Positions 4,142 through 12,246 of a stretch of 21,547 nucleotides of DNA are shown in pieces; within the stretch, counting starts at the first letter, position 1, and each line of letters starts with the position of its first letter. This DNA is from a virus: positions 1 through 21,547 of the IMG/VR virus record IMGVR_UViG_3300020347_000040; one strand, written 5' to 3'. The position numbers and the translations under genes are program-made. The notes below the pieces were generated by a model. The model worked only from the letters and a program-made list of their open reading frames with translations, did not search any database and was not told where the DNA came from.

Positions 4142-6009
4142 GTATCTGGTTAGATAAATCAAGACCTAACAAGACAGCTAAAATACCCTACGCCTACAAG
4201 GAGTCAGAACACGATCCCTTAGTCGTAGTAGCTGACATGGAGAAGGCCGCTCTAGTCGAAGAGGCTATGGACTACTTGGAAGAGGGTCACTCCAGCCGTA
4301 AGACCGCTGAGTGGTTAACGTCTAAGACCGGAGATAGGATATCTCATCAGGGTCTTATACTCATTTGGAAGGCCCACAGAGGTCCAAAGAGTGACAACCC
4401 ATCCAAGCGCCTGAAGCAGCTTGCCAAGGATAACCGCAAGCGTAAGCCTAAGACTAAGGAAGAGAAGACCTTAGCAACTGCCAAGCGCAAGCAGTCGGAC
4501 GCCAAGCGCAGACTGACTATCGCTAAGAAGCAGTTAGCAGAGTTACAGCCTAACGAGGAGTTGGACACTGCCAATCTAGACTTCTCTGTGATTGAGAGCG
4601 AGAAGCAGAAGCAGGAAGTAGTCTTCGCACCTAACGAGGGTCCACAGACAGAGTTTCTAGCGGCCTCTGAGCGTGAAGTACTCTACGGTGGAGCAGCCGG
4701 TGGCGGCAAGTCGTTTGGCTTACTAGCAGACCCGATGCGCTACTTCAGCAACCCTAACTTCAACGGCTTAATACTTCGTAGAACCAATGACGAGTTGAGG
4801 GAGCTTATATGGAAGTCGCAGGAGTTATACCCCCGTGCATTCCAAGGAGCTAAGTGGGCTGAGAAGAAGTCACAGTGGACGTTCCCTAGCGGAGCCAAGC
4901 TCTGGCTAACGTACTTAGAAAGAGACCAAGACGTACTCCGCTATCAGGGTCAGGCCTTTAGCTACGTGGCCTTCGATGAGCTAACTCAGTACCCTACCCC
5001 CTTCGCGTGGAACTACATGCGCTCAAGACTTAGGACTACAGACCCTACGCTCCCTATTTACATGAGGGCGACTACCAATCCGGGCGGTAGTGGACATGGC
5101 TGGGTAAAGCGTACCTTCATAGACCCTGCCCCAGCCAACTCAAAGTTTGTTGCTAAGGACATAGAGACCGGCGAGGACATGGTCTACCCAGACAGTCATG
5201 AAAAGGCTGGAGAGCCACTGTTCTATCGTCGGTTTATACCGGCAAGCCTCAAGGATAACCCCTACCTGATGGACGGCGGTCAGTACGAGGCTAACCTGCT
5301 ATCTCTCCCTGAGATGCAGCGCAGACAATTACTAGAAGGAGACTGGGCAGTTGCAGACGGAGCGGCATTCTCAGAGTTCAGATCAAAGGTTCACGTTATT
5401 GAGCCGTATGAAATACCAACTGATTGGCGTAGGTTTCGGTCCTGCGACTACGGATATAGTTCTTATTCTGCTGTTCATTGGTTCGCTATTGACCCAAGCT
5501 ATAATACATTAGTCTGCTACAGGGAATTATACCTGAGTAAGCACACCGGAAGAGACTTGGCTAGGGCTGTACTGGAAGCTGAAGGCTCTGATCGCGTAGA
5601 CTACGGAGTTCTAGACTCCAGTTGCTGGCATCAGCGGGGCCAACTAGGGCCATCTATAGCTGAAGAGATGATTTCACAGGGTACACGTTGGCGTCCTAGC
5701 GACAGAACCAACGGCGCAAGAGTAGCTGGCAAGAACCGGCTGCACGAAGTCCTTAAAGTAGACGAGGACACAGGACTTCCGGGGATACAATTCTTTAATA
5801 CGTGCCGACAAATCATTGCCGACCTACCCGTCATACCGTCAGACCCTAGAGGCTCAGACGATATAGACCCTCGCTACGCCTCAGATCACGCATACGACAG
5901 CGTCAGGTACGCAGTTATGAGCAGACCGAAGGCATTCTCGCCCTTTGATATGGGCCACGGCGTTCCGCAATCAGTCTGGCGACCCGCAGACGCAACATTT
6001 GGATACTGA
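4138..6009 (+). CDS. terL: Terminase large subunit with N-terminal HTH extension (623 aa)
   Basis: This is the DNA-packaging motor: an ATPase that drives DNA into the prohead and a nuclease that cuts it. Walker A is GGAAGGGKS (184-192), Walker B is YVAFDE (276-281), and the coupling motif TTNPGG is at 312-317. RNase H-like nuclease aspartates are seen at D437 (SCDYGY), D493 (GVLDSS), and D583 and D587 (SDHAYDS). Ahead of the motor lie a helix-turn-helix-like segment (about 38-78) and a very basic helical linker (about 80-145). These make it roughly 100-150 residues longer than a standard large terminase. The start is TTG 4138, overlapping the small-subunit stop; the next ATG (4237) would remove the start of the HTH segment. 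Lysine is almost always AAG here (about 37 of 40 by hand count). Confidence 0.95.
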   Translation: MSIWLDKSRPNKTAKIPYAYKESEHDPLVVVADMEKAALVEEAMDYLEEGHSSRKTAEWLTSKTGDRISHQGLILIWKAHRGPKSDNPSKRLKQLAKDNRKRKPKTKEEKTLATAKRKQSDAKRRLTIAKKQLAELQPNEELDTANLDFSVIESEKQKQEVVFAPNEGPQTEFLAASEREVLYGGAAGGGKSFGLLADPMRYFSNPNFNGLILRRTNDELRELIWKSQELYPRAFQGAKWAEKKSQWTFPSGAKLWLTYLERDQDVLRYQGQAFSYVAFDELTQYPTPFAWNYMRSRLRTTDPTLPIYMRATTNPGGSGHGWVKRTFIDPAPANSKFVAKDIETGEDMVYPDSHEKAGEPLFYRRFIPASLKDNPYLMDGGQYEANLLSLPEMQRRQLLEGDWAVADGAAFSEFRSKVHVIEPYEIPTDWRRFRSCDYGYSSYSAVHWFAIDPSYNTLVCYRELYLSKHTGRDLARAVLEAEGSDRVDYGVLDSSCWHQRGQLGPSIAEEMISQGTRWRPSDRTNGARVAGKNRLHEVLKVDEDTGLPGIQFFNTCRQIIADLPVIPSDPRGSDDIDPRYASDHAYDSVRYAVMSRPKAFSPFDMGHGVPQSVWRPADATFGY

Positions 6010-6011
6010 AT

Positions 6012-8171
6012 ATGGCATTAATGGACAAACCCCTACCAGAAGACGTTACAGATACTGACATTGCAGTACCTCTTGCCGAAGACGGTGACGTAGTAGAGGA
6101 AAATATCAACTATTCTGGGGCAGTGGCCTTTGTTAATAGCCAGTATACCCGCTCAAAAGACGCCAGATATGCTGACGAAGAGCGTTGGCTGGATTCTTAT
6201 CGTAATTATCGTGGCCTATACTCCTCAGAAGTACAATTTACTGAAACTGAGAAGTCTAAGGCCTTCATTAAGGTAACTAAGACTAAAGTTTTAGCTGCCT
6301 ACGCCCAAGTTGTAGACGTATTATTTGCAGGATCAAAGTTTCCTATCGGTATTGAGGCCAGACAGTTCCCTAGTAACGTAGCTGGAGAGGTTTCCTACAA
6401 TCCAAACGCCCTAACCGACGAAAAAGTTAAGGAAACGGTAGACGTAGACTACAAAGTACCTACCTCAATCGCTCGACCGCAGCTTGCCAAGGAGTTAGGC
6501 CTCTATAAAGAGCGTCTGGAGCCAGTTAAAGACGAGCTAGAGCTAGGCGCAGGTACTATGCAAGGTTCTATTACCTTTGAGCCAGCTAAACGTGCCGCTC
6601 AGAAAATGGAAAAGCTTATGCACGATCAGTTGGATGAGACTGACGCCCCTAAGCACCTTCGATCAGTAGCATTTGAGTGTACCCTCTTTGGAACCGGCGT
6701 ATTCAAGGGTCCATTTGCTACCGACAAGGAATATCCTCGCTGGGATGAGGACGGTAACTACGATCCCATGTTTGAAACCATCCCAAAGATGGAATACGTC
6801 AGCATTTGGGATTTTTACCCTGACCCAGACGCCCGTAATATGTCTGAGGCTGAATTTACTATACAGAGACACCGCCTGAACCGCACTCAGATGCGCTCGC
6901 TAAAGAAACGCCCCCACTTCCGCGAAGAAAGCATAGAATTAGCGGTAGACTACGGCACAGATTACCAGCGTGAGTACTGGGAAGACGCCTTAGAAGACGA
7001 TTCAGTATCATCTTCTATGGAACGCTACGAAGTACTCGAATATTGGGGTATATTAGACGCAGAATTGGCTGAAGAAGCTGATATTGATATCCCCAAGGAA
7101 TTAAAGGATCAGGACGAAATACAGGTCAATATATGGGTCTGTAACGGACAAATACTGCGTCTAGTACTAAATCCGTTTACTCCTACCCGTATCCCCTACT
7201 TATCCGTACCCTACGAGCTTAATCCATACAGCTTCTTTGGAATCGGCGTAGCTGAGAACATGACAGACACGCAACTGCTTATGAACGGCTTTATGCGGAT
7301 GGCCGTAGATAACGGCGCTCTATCAGGAAACTTACTTATAGAGGTAGATGAGACTAACTTAGTACCCGGACAGGATATGTCTGTGTATCCGGGCAAAGTG
7401 TTCCGCAGACAAGCTGGAGCGCCCGGACAGGCTATCTTCGGTACTAAGTTCCCTAACGTATCTCAAGAGCTTCTAATGATGTTCGACAAGAGCCGACAGC
7501 TTGCTGATGAGGCCACAGGCATACCTAGCTACTCACATGGCTCTGGAGCCGTTGGTGGAGTAGGACGTACAGCGTCTGGTATGTCGATGCTGATGGGAGC
7601 AGCCGCTCAGAACATTAAGGCAGTGGTCAGGAATATTGATGACTACTTACTAGGGCCGTTGGGTAAGAGCCTCTTCGCATTCAACATGCAGTTTAACTTC
7701 GACAAGGAGTTTATCGGAGACCTAGAAGTTAAGGCACGGGGTACTGAGAGCCTGATGCGGAATGAGGTACGCAGCCAGAGGCTCCTGCAGTTCATGCAGA
7801 TGACTGCTAATCCCTCCATGCAGCCGTTTGTGAAATACGACTACATCTTACGTGAGCTTGCGTCCTCTATGGACTTGGATGAGGACAAGATACTCAACGA
7901 TCCGCGTGAGGCCGCTATACAACAAAAGATGATGTCTGAAATTCAGGCACTTATGCCTCAACCGCCGGTTCCCCCGCAAGGAGCCGCACCAGAAGGTGGA
8001 CCACCCTCACCCAATGACCCCACAGGCAACGGCGGCGGTAACATAGCCGCAGGAGCAGCCCCAGAGCCTGACGCAGCCGGTTTCACAGGCGGTGGTGGGG
8101 GAGCCAACGGGGGTAATGCACCGCAGCCACAGCAAGCTCCTCAGCAAGCGCCACAGGGTCCAGTACAGTGA
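6012..8171 (+). CDS. Portal protein (719 aa)
   Basis: The portal forms the ring at one capsid vertex through which DNA enters and leaves. The call rests on position directly after terminase, length (podovirus portals are about 550-750 residues) and local patterns: VWDFYPDP-like text (SIWDFYPDPDAR), a long acidic clip or wing region, NPYSFFGIGVAENM, RQLADEATGIPSYSHG, and a helical crown. Residues from about 650 to the end are a Pro/Gln/Gly-rich low-complexity tail, probably disordered. The gene starts two bases after the terminase stop and has only a weak GGA ribosome site. Its stop overlaps the next start. Confidence 0.85.
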   Translation: MALMDKPLPEDVTDTDIAVPLAEDGDVVEENINYSGAVAFVNSQYTRSKDARYADEERWLDSYRNYRGLYSSEVQFTETEKSKAFIKVTKTKVLAAYAQVVDVLFAGSKFPIGIEARQFPSNVAGEVSYNPNALTDEKVKETVDVDYKVPTSIARPQLAKELGLYKERLEPVKDELELGAGTMQGSITFEPAKRAAQKMEKLMHDQLDETDAPKHLRSVAFECTLFGTGVFKGPFATDKEYPRWDEDGNYDPMFETIPKMEYVSIWDFYPDPDARNMSEAEFTIQRHRLNRTQMRSLKKRPHFREESIELAVDYGTDYQREYWEDALEDDSVSSSMERYEVLEYWGILDAELAEEADIDIPKELKDQDEIQVNIWVCNGQILRLVLNPFTPTRIPYLSVPYELNPYSFFGIGVAENMTDTQLLMNGFMRMAVDNGALSGNLLIEVDETNLVPGQDMSVYPGKVFRRQAGAPGQAIFGTKFPNVSQELLMMFDKSRQLADEATGIPSYSHGSGAVGGVGRTASGMSMLMGAAAQNIKAVVRNIDDYLLGPLGKSLFAFNMQFNFDKEFIGDLEVKARGTESLMRNEVRSQRLLQFMQMTANPSMQPFVKYDYILRELASSMDLDEDKILNDPREAAIQQKMMSEIQALMPQPPVPPQGAAPEGGPPSPNDPTGNGGGNIAAGAAPEPDAAGFTGGGGGANGGNAPQPQQAPQQAPQGPVQ

Positions 8172-8386
8172 TGGATAAGCAGTTCTTCAAGGGTCTCCTA
8201 CCCTTAGTCAATGACAAGGATCAGTACGCCTCTCTGAAGGACTATGCCAATGCCCGTATCAAGCAGTATCACGGCCTCTTGGAGACCATGAAGGACCACA
8301 GCCGTGTGTTGGAGATTCAGGGTGCTATCGCTGAATTGAAACGGATCGAAACTCTTCGGGATGAAGTAATTAAGGGAGCCGAATAA
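8171..8386 (+). CDS. Conserved small helical portal-adjacent protein (71 aa)
   Basis: ATG 8171 overlaps the portal stop (TGATG); the GTG at 8168 is an alternative that adds one residue. The protein is wholly helical in appearance: MDKQFFKGLLPLVNDKDQY, then YANARIKQYHGLL and a final helix with LEIQGAIAELKRIETLRDEV. I recall this short protein as a regular neighbour of the portal gene in marine podoviruses. Its function is not known to me; a role in portal or prohead assembly is inferred from position only. Its stop overlaps the next start (TAATG), and AAGGGAG near its end provides the next gene's ribosome site. Confidence 0.75.
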   Translation: MDKQFFKGLLPLVNDKDQYASLKDYANARIKQYHGLLETMKDHSRVLEIQGAIAELKRIETLRDEVIKGAE

Positions 8387-10398
8387 TGGGTCTGTACGAG
8401 TTTATGTTTGGCGGCGGCGAGAAGGTAGAAGATGACCCTGAGGAAACCCAAAAAGGTATGGGCTACGGCGAGCTAATATTAGACAACGTCATTGGCCTAG
8501 ATAACGACTATGACAGCTTTGGTGAGAAGCTAGGACGGACCATCAACGAAGATGAAATTGGCTTTGTGAAACAGGCTGGTCAGGGCATCTACGAAGGGGC
8601 CAAAGACTTTATCAAGGCTCCAATAGAAACCACCAAGGAAGCGGTAAAAGAAGTAGCCACTAGCACTAAGGACTTATTCACTAAAGACTTGGATGAACGC
8701 CTACAGGAAATGTACGGCGTGGATATGACCTCTGCTACCGGAGATCAAATAACAGCCGCAAGAGAAAGCGTTATGAGTGATGCACTAGGTGCGTCTGCTC
8801 TTATCCCAGCGGCGGGTGTGGGTATCAAAGGTGCTAAGGTACTAGCCAGCGCAATGCCTGAAGTTGAGTTTGATCCTAGTACTGTAGGCATGAATATGGG
8901 TAATGTTTCATTTAAGCCTAAAGATTCTAAAGATGAAACCGTACCTGCCACCGTAGCCCAGCAAACAGAAAACATGCTCGACATAGATCGTCGGGTAGAT
9001 ACTCGACTACCCACCTCTGAAAAATCTCCAGATTTTGCTCGAATGGGGGAAGGTGAATTAGTCAGTGATGGCGATGCTATGTTTAGCGCCAATACGAATA
9101 TGGCAGAAAACTTTGCTATGATGGCAGAGTATTACCCCGGAATGAAGAACCTCTGGTCAGACGATGTAGCTGAAACTAGAGCTAATGTTACTGAGCAAAT
9201 GACAGGTAACATTGTTAGCCTGTATGATATGTCAGATCGTCTAGGTATAGCTGGGGAATCTAAGCAGTGGTACAAAGGTGCTAATCGAATTGCTTTAGGT
9301 CTATCTAGTCGTTTTGGAGTACAGGACACAAAAGCCGCTGGAGTATTAGCTGCATTATCGCCTCAGAAAAACTGGTTTGAGAACGTAGCATTAGCAGAAC
9401 GTCTAATTAAACATCATACTGAATTAGGGCCAAATGCGCCTTGGTCTCAGGCGATGGATGATATTACCATTACCGTACCACCAGCACGTAAAAAGCAGGG
9501 TACTACATCCTTCCAAGACCCACCTAAAAATGCTAAAATTTTAGAAAGCGTTAAAGGAAAAACGTGGGGCGAACTAGAAACTCCTGAGCAAAAAGGCATG
9601 TGGCTTAGAGCTTATGATGAAGCTCATTTTGGCAGACAGTTCAGAGAAGTTAGTCCTGAAGGGGATATACTAGGTTATTCTACTACAAATGACGGAACTC
9701 CTGCATTAGCTTCTCACCAAGGGTTCAGTACATTAGCTAAGGTAGTACGTATTTTAGAAGGTGACGGTACTCTCAATTCCATTTCACCGGAGCTAGGAAA
9801 AGAACACAAAGTTCGTAACTTCTTTAACAACATTCTTAATCCTGACAGCCCTAAAGACGTTACCGTCGATACGCACCAAATTGCGGCAGGTTTATTTAGG
9901 CCATTAGGTGCGGGTTCTGTCGAAGTTAAGCAAGGCCTCAGTGGAGGTAATGTAACGGGAAATCCCGCTATATTCTCTAATGAGGGTAAAGCTACTAGCG
10001 GAATGGGTGGAACATATGGCTTGTATTTTGATGCAACCAGCGAAGGTGCGAAGCTAAGGGGTGTACTTCCTAGAGAAATGCAGTCTGTTTCATGGGAACA
10101 GTTACGCACACTATTCCCAGACACCTTAAAAAGAGACAAGTCTTTTATCGCTGCTACAGAAGCTATTTGGAGAATGGTTGATGACAAGCAACTTGATCCT
10201 GAAGGCGCAAGAAATCTGATCATAGCTGAAGCAGAGAAGCGGGGTCAGACTGAAGATAAATTAATACCTTCTTGGAAAAACTATAAAGGCAAACGCAGAG
10301 ATATTGGTATTGCCACCACAGGTCTCATGGGAGCCGCTGGTCTAGCTACCGCAGAAGAAGCCCCTGCCGAAGAAGAAGGCTTTGCCACTCCCCAGTAA
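8386..10398 (+). CDS. Probable internal virion protein with HhH-GPD DNA-glycosylase-like domain (670 aa)
   Basis: Residues 1-165 are acidic and helical with a hydrophobic Ala/Gly stretch (ALGASALIPAAGVGIKG), as in proteins packed inside podovirus heads. Residues about 280-510 carry marks of the HhH-GPD fold: LAALSPQKNW with N333 (compare LLSAQATD in endonuclease III), a hairpin-like PELGKEHKVRNFF (468-480), and VTVDTH at 492-497. K475 and D495 line up with the lysine and aspartate of bifunctional glycosylases. Residues 500-625 are unrecognised; the end has a short hydrophobic segment (IGIATTGLMGAAGLATA) and an acidic tail. The gene sits between portal and scaffold, where virion proteins are coded. 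I recall related phage domains with the LSP..W..N and VTVD pattern (DUF7178-like), so the enzymatic reading is an inference. Confidence 0.6.
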   Translation: MGLYEFMFGGGEKVEDDPEETQKGMGYGELILDNVIGLDNDYDSFGEKLGRTINEDEIGFVKQAGQGIYEGAKDFIKAPIETTKEAVKEVATSTKDLFTKDLDERLQEMYGVDMTSATGDQITAARESVMSDALGASALIPAAGVGIKGAKVLASAMPEVEFDPSTVGMNMGNVSFKPKDSKDETVPATVAQQTENMLDIDRRVDTRLPTSEKSPDFARMGEGELVSDGDAMFSANTNMAENFAMMAEYYPGMKNLWSDDVAETRANVTEQMTGNIVSLYDMSDRLGIAGESKQWYKGANRIALGLSSRFGVQDTKAAGVLAALSPQKNWFENVALAERLIKHHTELGPNAPWSQAMDDITITVPPARKKQGTTSFQDPPKNAKILESVKGKTWGELETPEQKGMWLRAYDEAHFGRQFREVSPEGDILGYSTTNDGTPALASHQGFSTLAKVVRILEGDGTLNSISPELGKEHKVRNFFNNILNPDSPKDVTVDTHQIAAGLFRPLGAGSVEVKQGLSGGNVTGNPAIFSNEGKATSGMGGTYGLYFDATSEGAKLRGVLPREMQSVSWEQLRTLFPDTLKRDKSFIAATEAIWRMVDDKQLDPEGARNLIIAEAEKRGQTEDKLIPSWKNYKGKRRDIGIATTGLMGAAGLATAEEAPAEEEGFATPQ

Positions 10399-10407
10399 GG
10401 AAATTTT

Positions 10408-11313
10408 ATGAGCGAACAAGCTGAATACGAGAAGTACTTAGGTGACCTCTTTGAGATGGAGCAGAAGTACTTACGGGAACGCTACCCCGAAGACTTTGAG
10501 GAGCAGGACCGGCTGGATGCCTTAGAGGACGCCAGAGATGAAGACGGCAACGTAACCTTTAGAGATGTTGCGAAGCTAGGTCTCATGGGCGTGATGCTAG
10601 GCGGTCAGAAGTTAGGATTCAACATGGGTCCGGTCTGGGAGTCGATTAAGGGCAAGGGCTTTGCATTAGGCGGCGTAGCTACCGCCACTAAAGGAATTAC
10701 CACACAAGAGGGAAAAGACATGGCAGCTAAGAAATTTCAAAGGGATGACGCCAAGGCCGACACTAATGAAGACGGCGAACTATCCACCCGCGAAAAGGAA
10801 GTGGCTGATGCTGTTCAAAAAAATGAAGTGGTAGAGATGTATCACGGCGGCATGGCTTGTGGCTGCGAAGGAGACTGTGACGGCTCTTGTGGCGGTATGA
10901 TGGACGGTATCATGGGATATGACGAAGTCTCTGGTAATCCTATTCCCATTGGCTCTCACGCAGAGAATGTACGAGATGATATAGACGCCAAACTGAGTAC
11001 AGACGAATACGTCTTACCGGCTCACGTAGTTAAGTGGCACGGGCTGAAGCACATTCAGATGATGCAGTCCGAAGCGGAGATGGGTCTGATGTCTATGCAG
11101 ATGACCGGCCTAATCCAACACGCAGAAATGTCTGACGCTGAAGTAGTGGAAGACGAAGAAATCGATGAACCCGAAGAGGGTGTCGATATTGAGGTAGCTA
11201 CCGTTCAGGTGGATGACCTCTTGGATGATGAAGAAGCCTACGAAGAAGAAGCTTCCTCAACATCTAAACTCCCCGGAATGCTGAAAAAGCAGAAGTACGC
11301 ATTCGCAATTTAA
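10408..11313 (+). CDS. Structural-region protein with EF-hand-like loop and cysteine cluster (301 aa)
   Basis: Residues 1-110 are acidic and helical, then hydrophobic (VAKLGLMGVMLGG). Residues 118-129 (DTNEDGELSTRE) fit the EF-hand calcium loop at positions 1, 3, 5, 6, 8, 9 and 12. A poorer copy lies at 42-53 (ARDEDGNVTFRD), lacking the first acid. Cysteines 151, 153, 157 and 161 form a CxCx3Cx3C cluster. Residues 190-216 match a segment I know from many marine phage proteins, of the pattern DDI.A.LS..EYVLPA.VV.WHGL. The C-terminus is acidic and probably disordered. Ribosome site AAGGA lies six bases after the preceding stop region. The job is unknown; position between portal and scaffold suggests a virion or assembly protein. 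Confidence 0.75.
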   Translation: MSEQAEYEKYLGDLFEMEQKYLRERYPEDFEEQDRLDALEDARDEDGNVTFRDVAKLGLMGVMLGGQKLGFNMGPVWESIKGKGFALGGVATATKGITTQEGKDMAAKKFQRDDAKADTNEDGELSTREKEVADAVQKNEVVEMYHGGMACGCEGDCDGSCGGMMDGIMGYDEVSGNPIPIGSHAENVRDDIDAKLSTDEYVLPAHVVKWHGLKHIQMMQSEAEMGLMSMQMTGLIQHAEMSDAEVVEDEEIDEPEEGVDIEVATVQVDDLLDDEEAYEEEASSTSKLPGMLKKQKYAFAI

Positions 11314-11353
11314 TCTGGATACCCGAATATTATCGGACCCATAAGGAAATATT

Positions 11354-12121
11354 ATGCAGAAGCAAAAGTATAGTCGCACACCTGAAGCGGAAGATGAATT
11401 AACATACAGCCAAGAGATGGCACAACAGCAACCTACTGAGCAATTAGACGCTGAAGAGGAGAGCTACAAGAAACGCTATCAGGACATACAACGTCATATT
11501 CAGACGGTGCGTGATCAGAAGGATCAAGAGTTAGCCACAGTTAAGAAGCAACTAGACGCAGCAACTCGCAAGCAAATACGCTTCCCTAAAACCGATGCGG
11601 AAGTAGAGGCATGGTCTAACCGCTACCCCGATGTCGCTAAAATCGTCGATACTATTGCCCGTAAGCGAGCTAACGAGGCCTTACAGGAAGGTGAGCAGCG
11701 TCTTAAAAACGTAGAGAACTTTGAGAAGTCTCTTCACCGGCAAACCGCAGAGCAACAGCTTATGCAACTACACCCAGACTTCGCTCAGATTAGGTCTGAT
11801 CCAAAGTTCCATGAGTGGGTAGCTCTACAGCCGTCTGCAATGCAGGACAGCGTATATAAGAATAATACTGACGCTACTTGGGCATCACGTACAATTGATC
11901 TGTATAAAGCCGATACCGGCAAACGCCGCTCAAGCAAGTCGGCTGCTCAGGCAGTAAGCCGTACCTCATCCTCTGCCCCAAGCACAGGCGGTAAAGCTAC
12001 CTTCTCAGAGAGTATGGTACAGGCAATGAGTGACCGTGAGTACGAGGCTAACGAAGAAGCCATTAATGCTGCTATCTCCTCTGGAGCATTTGCATACGAC
12101 ATTTCTGGCGCTGCCCGATAA
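11354..12121 (+). CDS. Capsid scaffolding protein (255 aa)
   Basis: Scaffolds guide coat assembly and then leave the prohead. The call rests on position directly before the coat gene and on composition. The protein is highly charged and helical, with coiled-coil segments at about 30-75 (EESYKKRYQDIQRHIQTV...) and 100-135. The middle has the pattern LHPDFAQIRSDPKFHEWVALQP, which I associate with T7/N4-type phage scaffolds. A basic Ser-rich linker (about 188-215) and a final helical segment (about 220-250) could be the coat-binding end. A clear ribosome site, AAGGA, lies six bases before the ATG, after a 40-base gap. It is the last gene of the P3 operon before the coat promoter. Confidence 0.8.
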   Translation: MQKQKYSRTPEAEDELTYSQEMAQQQPTEQLDAEEESYKKRYQDIQRHIQTVRDQKDQELATVKKQLDAATRKQIRFPKTDAEVEAWSNRYPDVAKIVDTIARKRANEALQEGEQRLKNVENFEKSLHRQTAEQQLMQLHPDFAQIRSDPKFHEWVALQPSAMQDSVYKNNTDATWASRTIDLYKADTGKRRSSKSAAQAVSRTSSSAPSTGGKATFSESMVQAMSDREYEANEEAINAAISSGAFAYDISGAAR

Positions 12122-12125
12122 AAAA

Positions 12126-12175
12126 AGCCGTAGGCTTGGGTTGACAACTAAGCCACTTAACTATAGCCTACGGCT
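12126..12175. repeat. Perfect 11-bp inverted repeat after the scaffold gene
   Basis: AGCCGTAGGCT (12126-12136) and AGCCTACGGCT (12165-12175) are exact reverse complements with a 28-base loop. Read on the + strand, there is no T run after the right arm. Read on the - strand, the stem is followed by seven T, as in an intrinsic terminator, but there is no leftward gene to end. It may partly end scaffold transcripts or protect their 3' ends. Confidence 0.6.
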
Positions 12176-12200
12176 GCGCCCTTGGGGGTGCAGTAATATA

Positions 12201-12226
12201 TTAATTAACTATTGTATTAATTAACT
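12201..12226. repeat. Direct repeats TTAATTAACT at the coat promoter
   Basis: Two identical 10-mers at 12201-12210 and 12217-12226 have a 16-base period. The first lies just upstream of the -35 box like an UP element; the second lies within the spacer. TTAATTAA also occurs upstream of P3 (1689-1696). Confidence 0.5.
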
Positions 12227-12240
12227 CAATGTGTTATAAT
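12212..12240 (+). promoter_or_regulatory. Strong coat promoter P4
   Basis: TTGTAT (12212-12217) and TATAAT (12235-12240) are 17 bases apart, and TG at 12232-12233 makes an extended -10. The AT-rich region upstream is UP-element-like. It is the best promoter in the window and points at the major capsid gene. Transcription should start near 12247, giving a leader of about 240 bases. Confidence 0.75.
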
Positions 12241-12246
12241 GAAACC

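Noticed and set aside
8745-9092. Leftward open frame of 115 codons
   Set aside because: It is a shadow of the same gene, with composition typical of the complement of a coding strand.
9714-10223. Leftward open frame of 169 codons
   Set aside because: It is wholly antisense to the 670-residue gene, has no ribosome site and no family resemblance.
12141-12167. Additional promoter with perfect TTGACA
   Set aside because: The only -10 candidate is TATAGC with 15-base spacing, and both boxes lie within an inverted-repeat element.
12126-12175. Possible tRNA or tRNA fragment
   Set aside because: The stem arms look acceptor-like, but the element is only 50 bases and lacks D, anticodon and T arms.
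12201-12226. Short CRISPR-like or iteron array from the TTAATTAACT copies
   Set aside because: There are only two copies of ten bases, explained better as promoter-linked AT-rich repeats.
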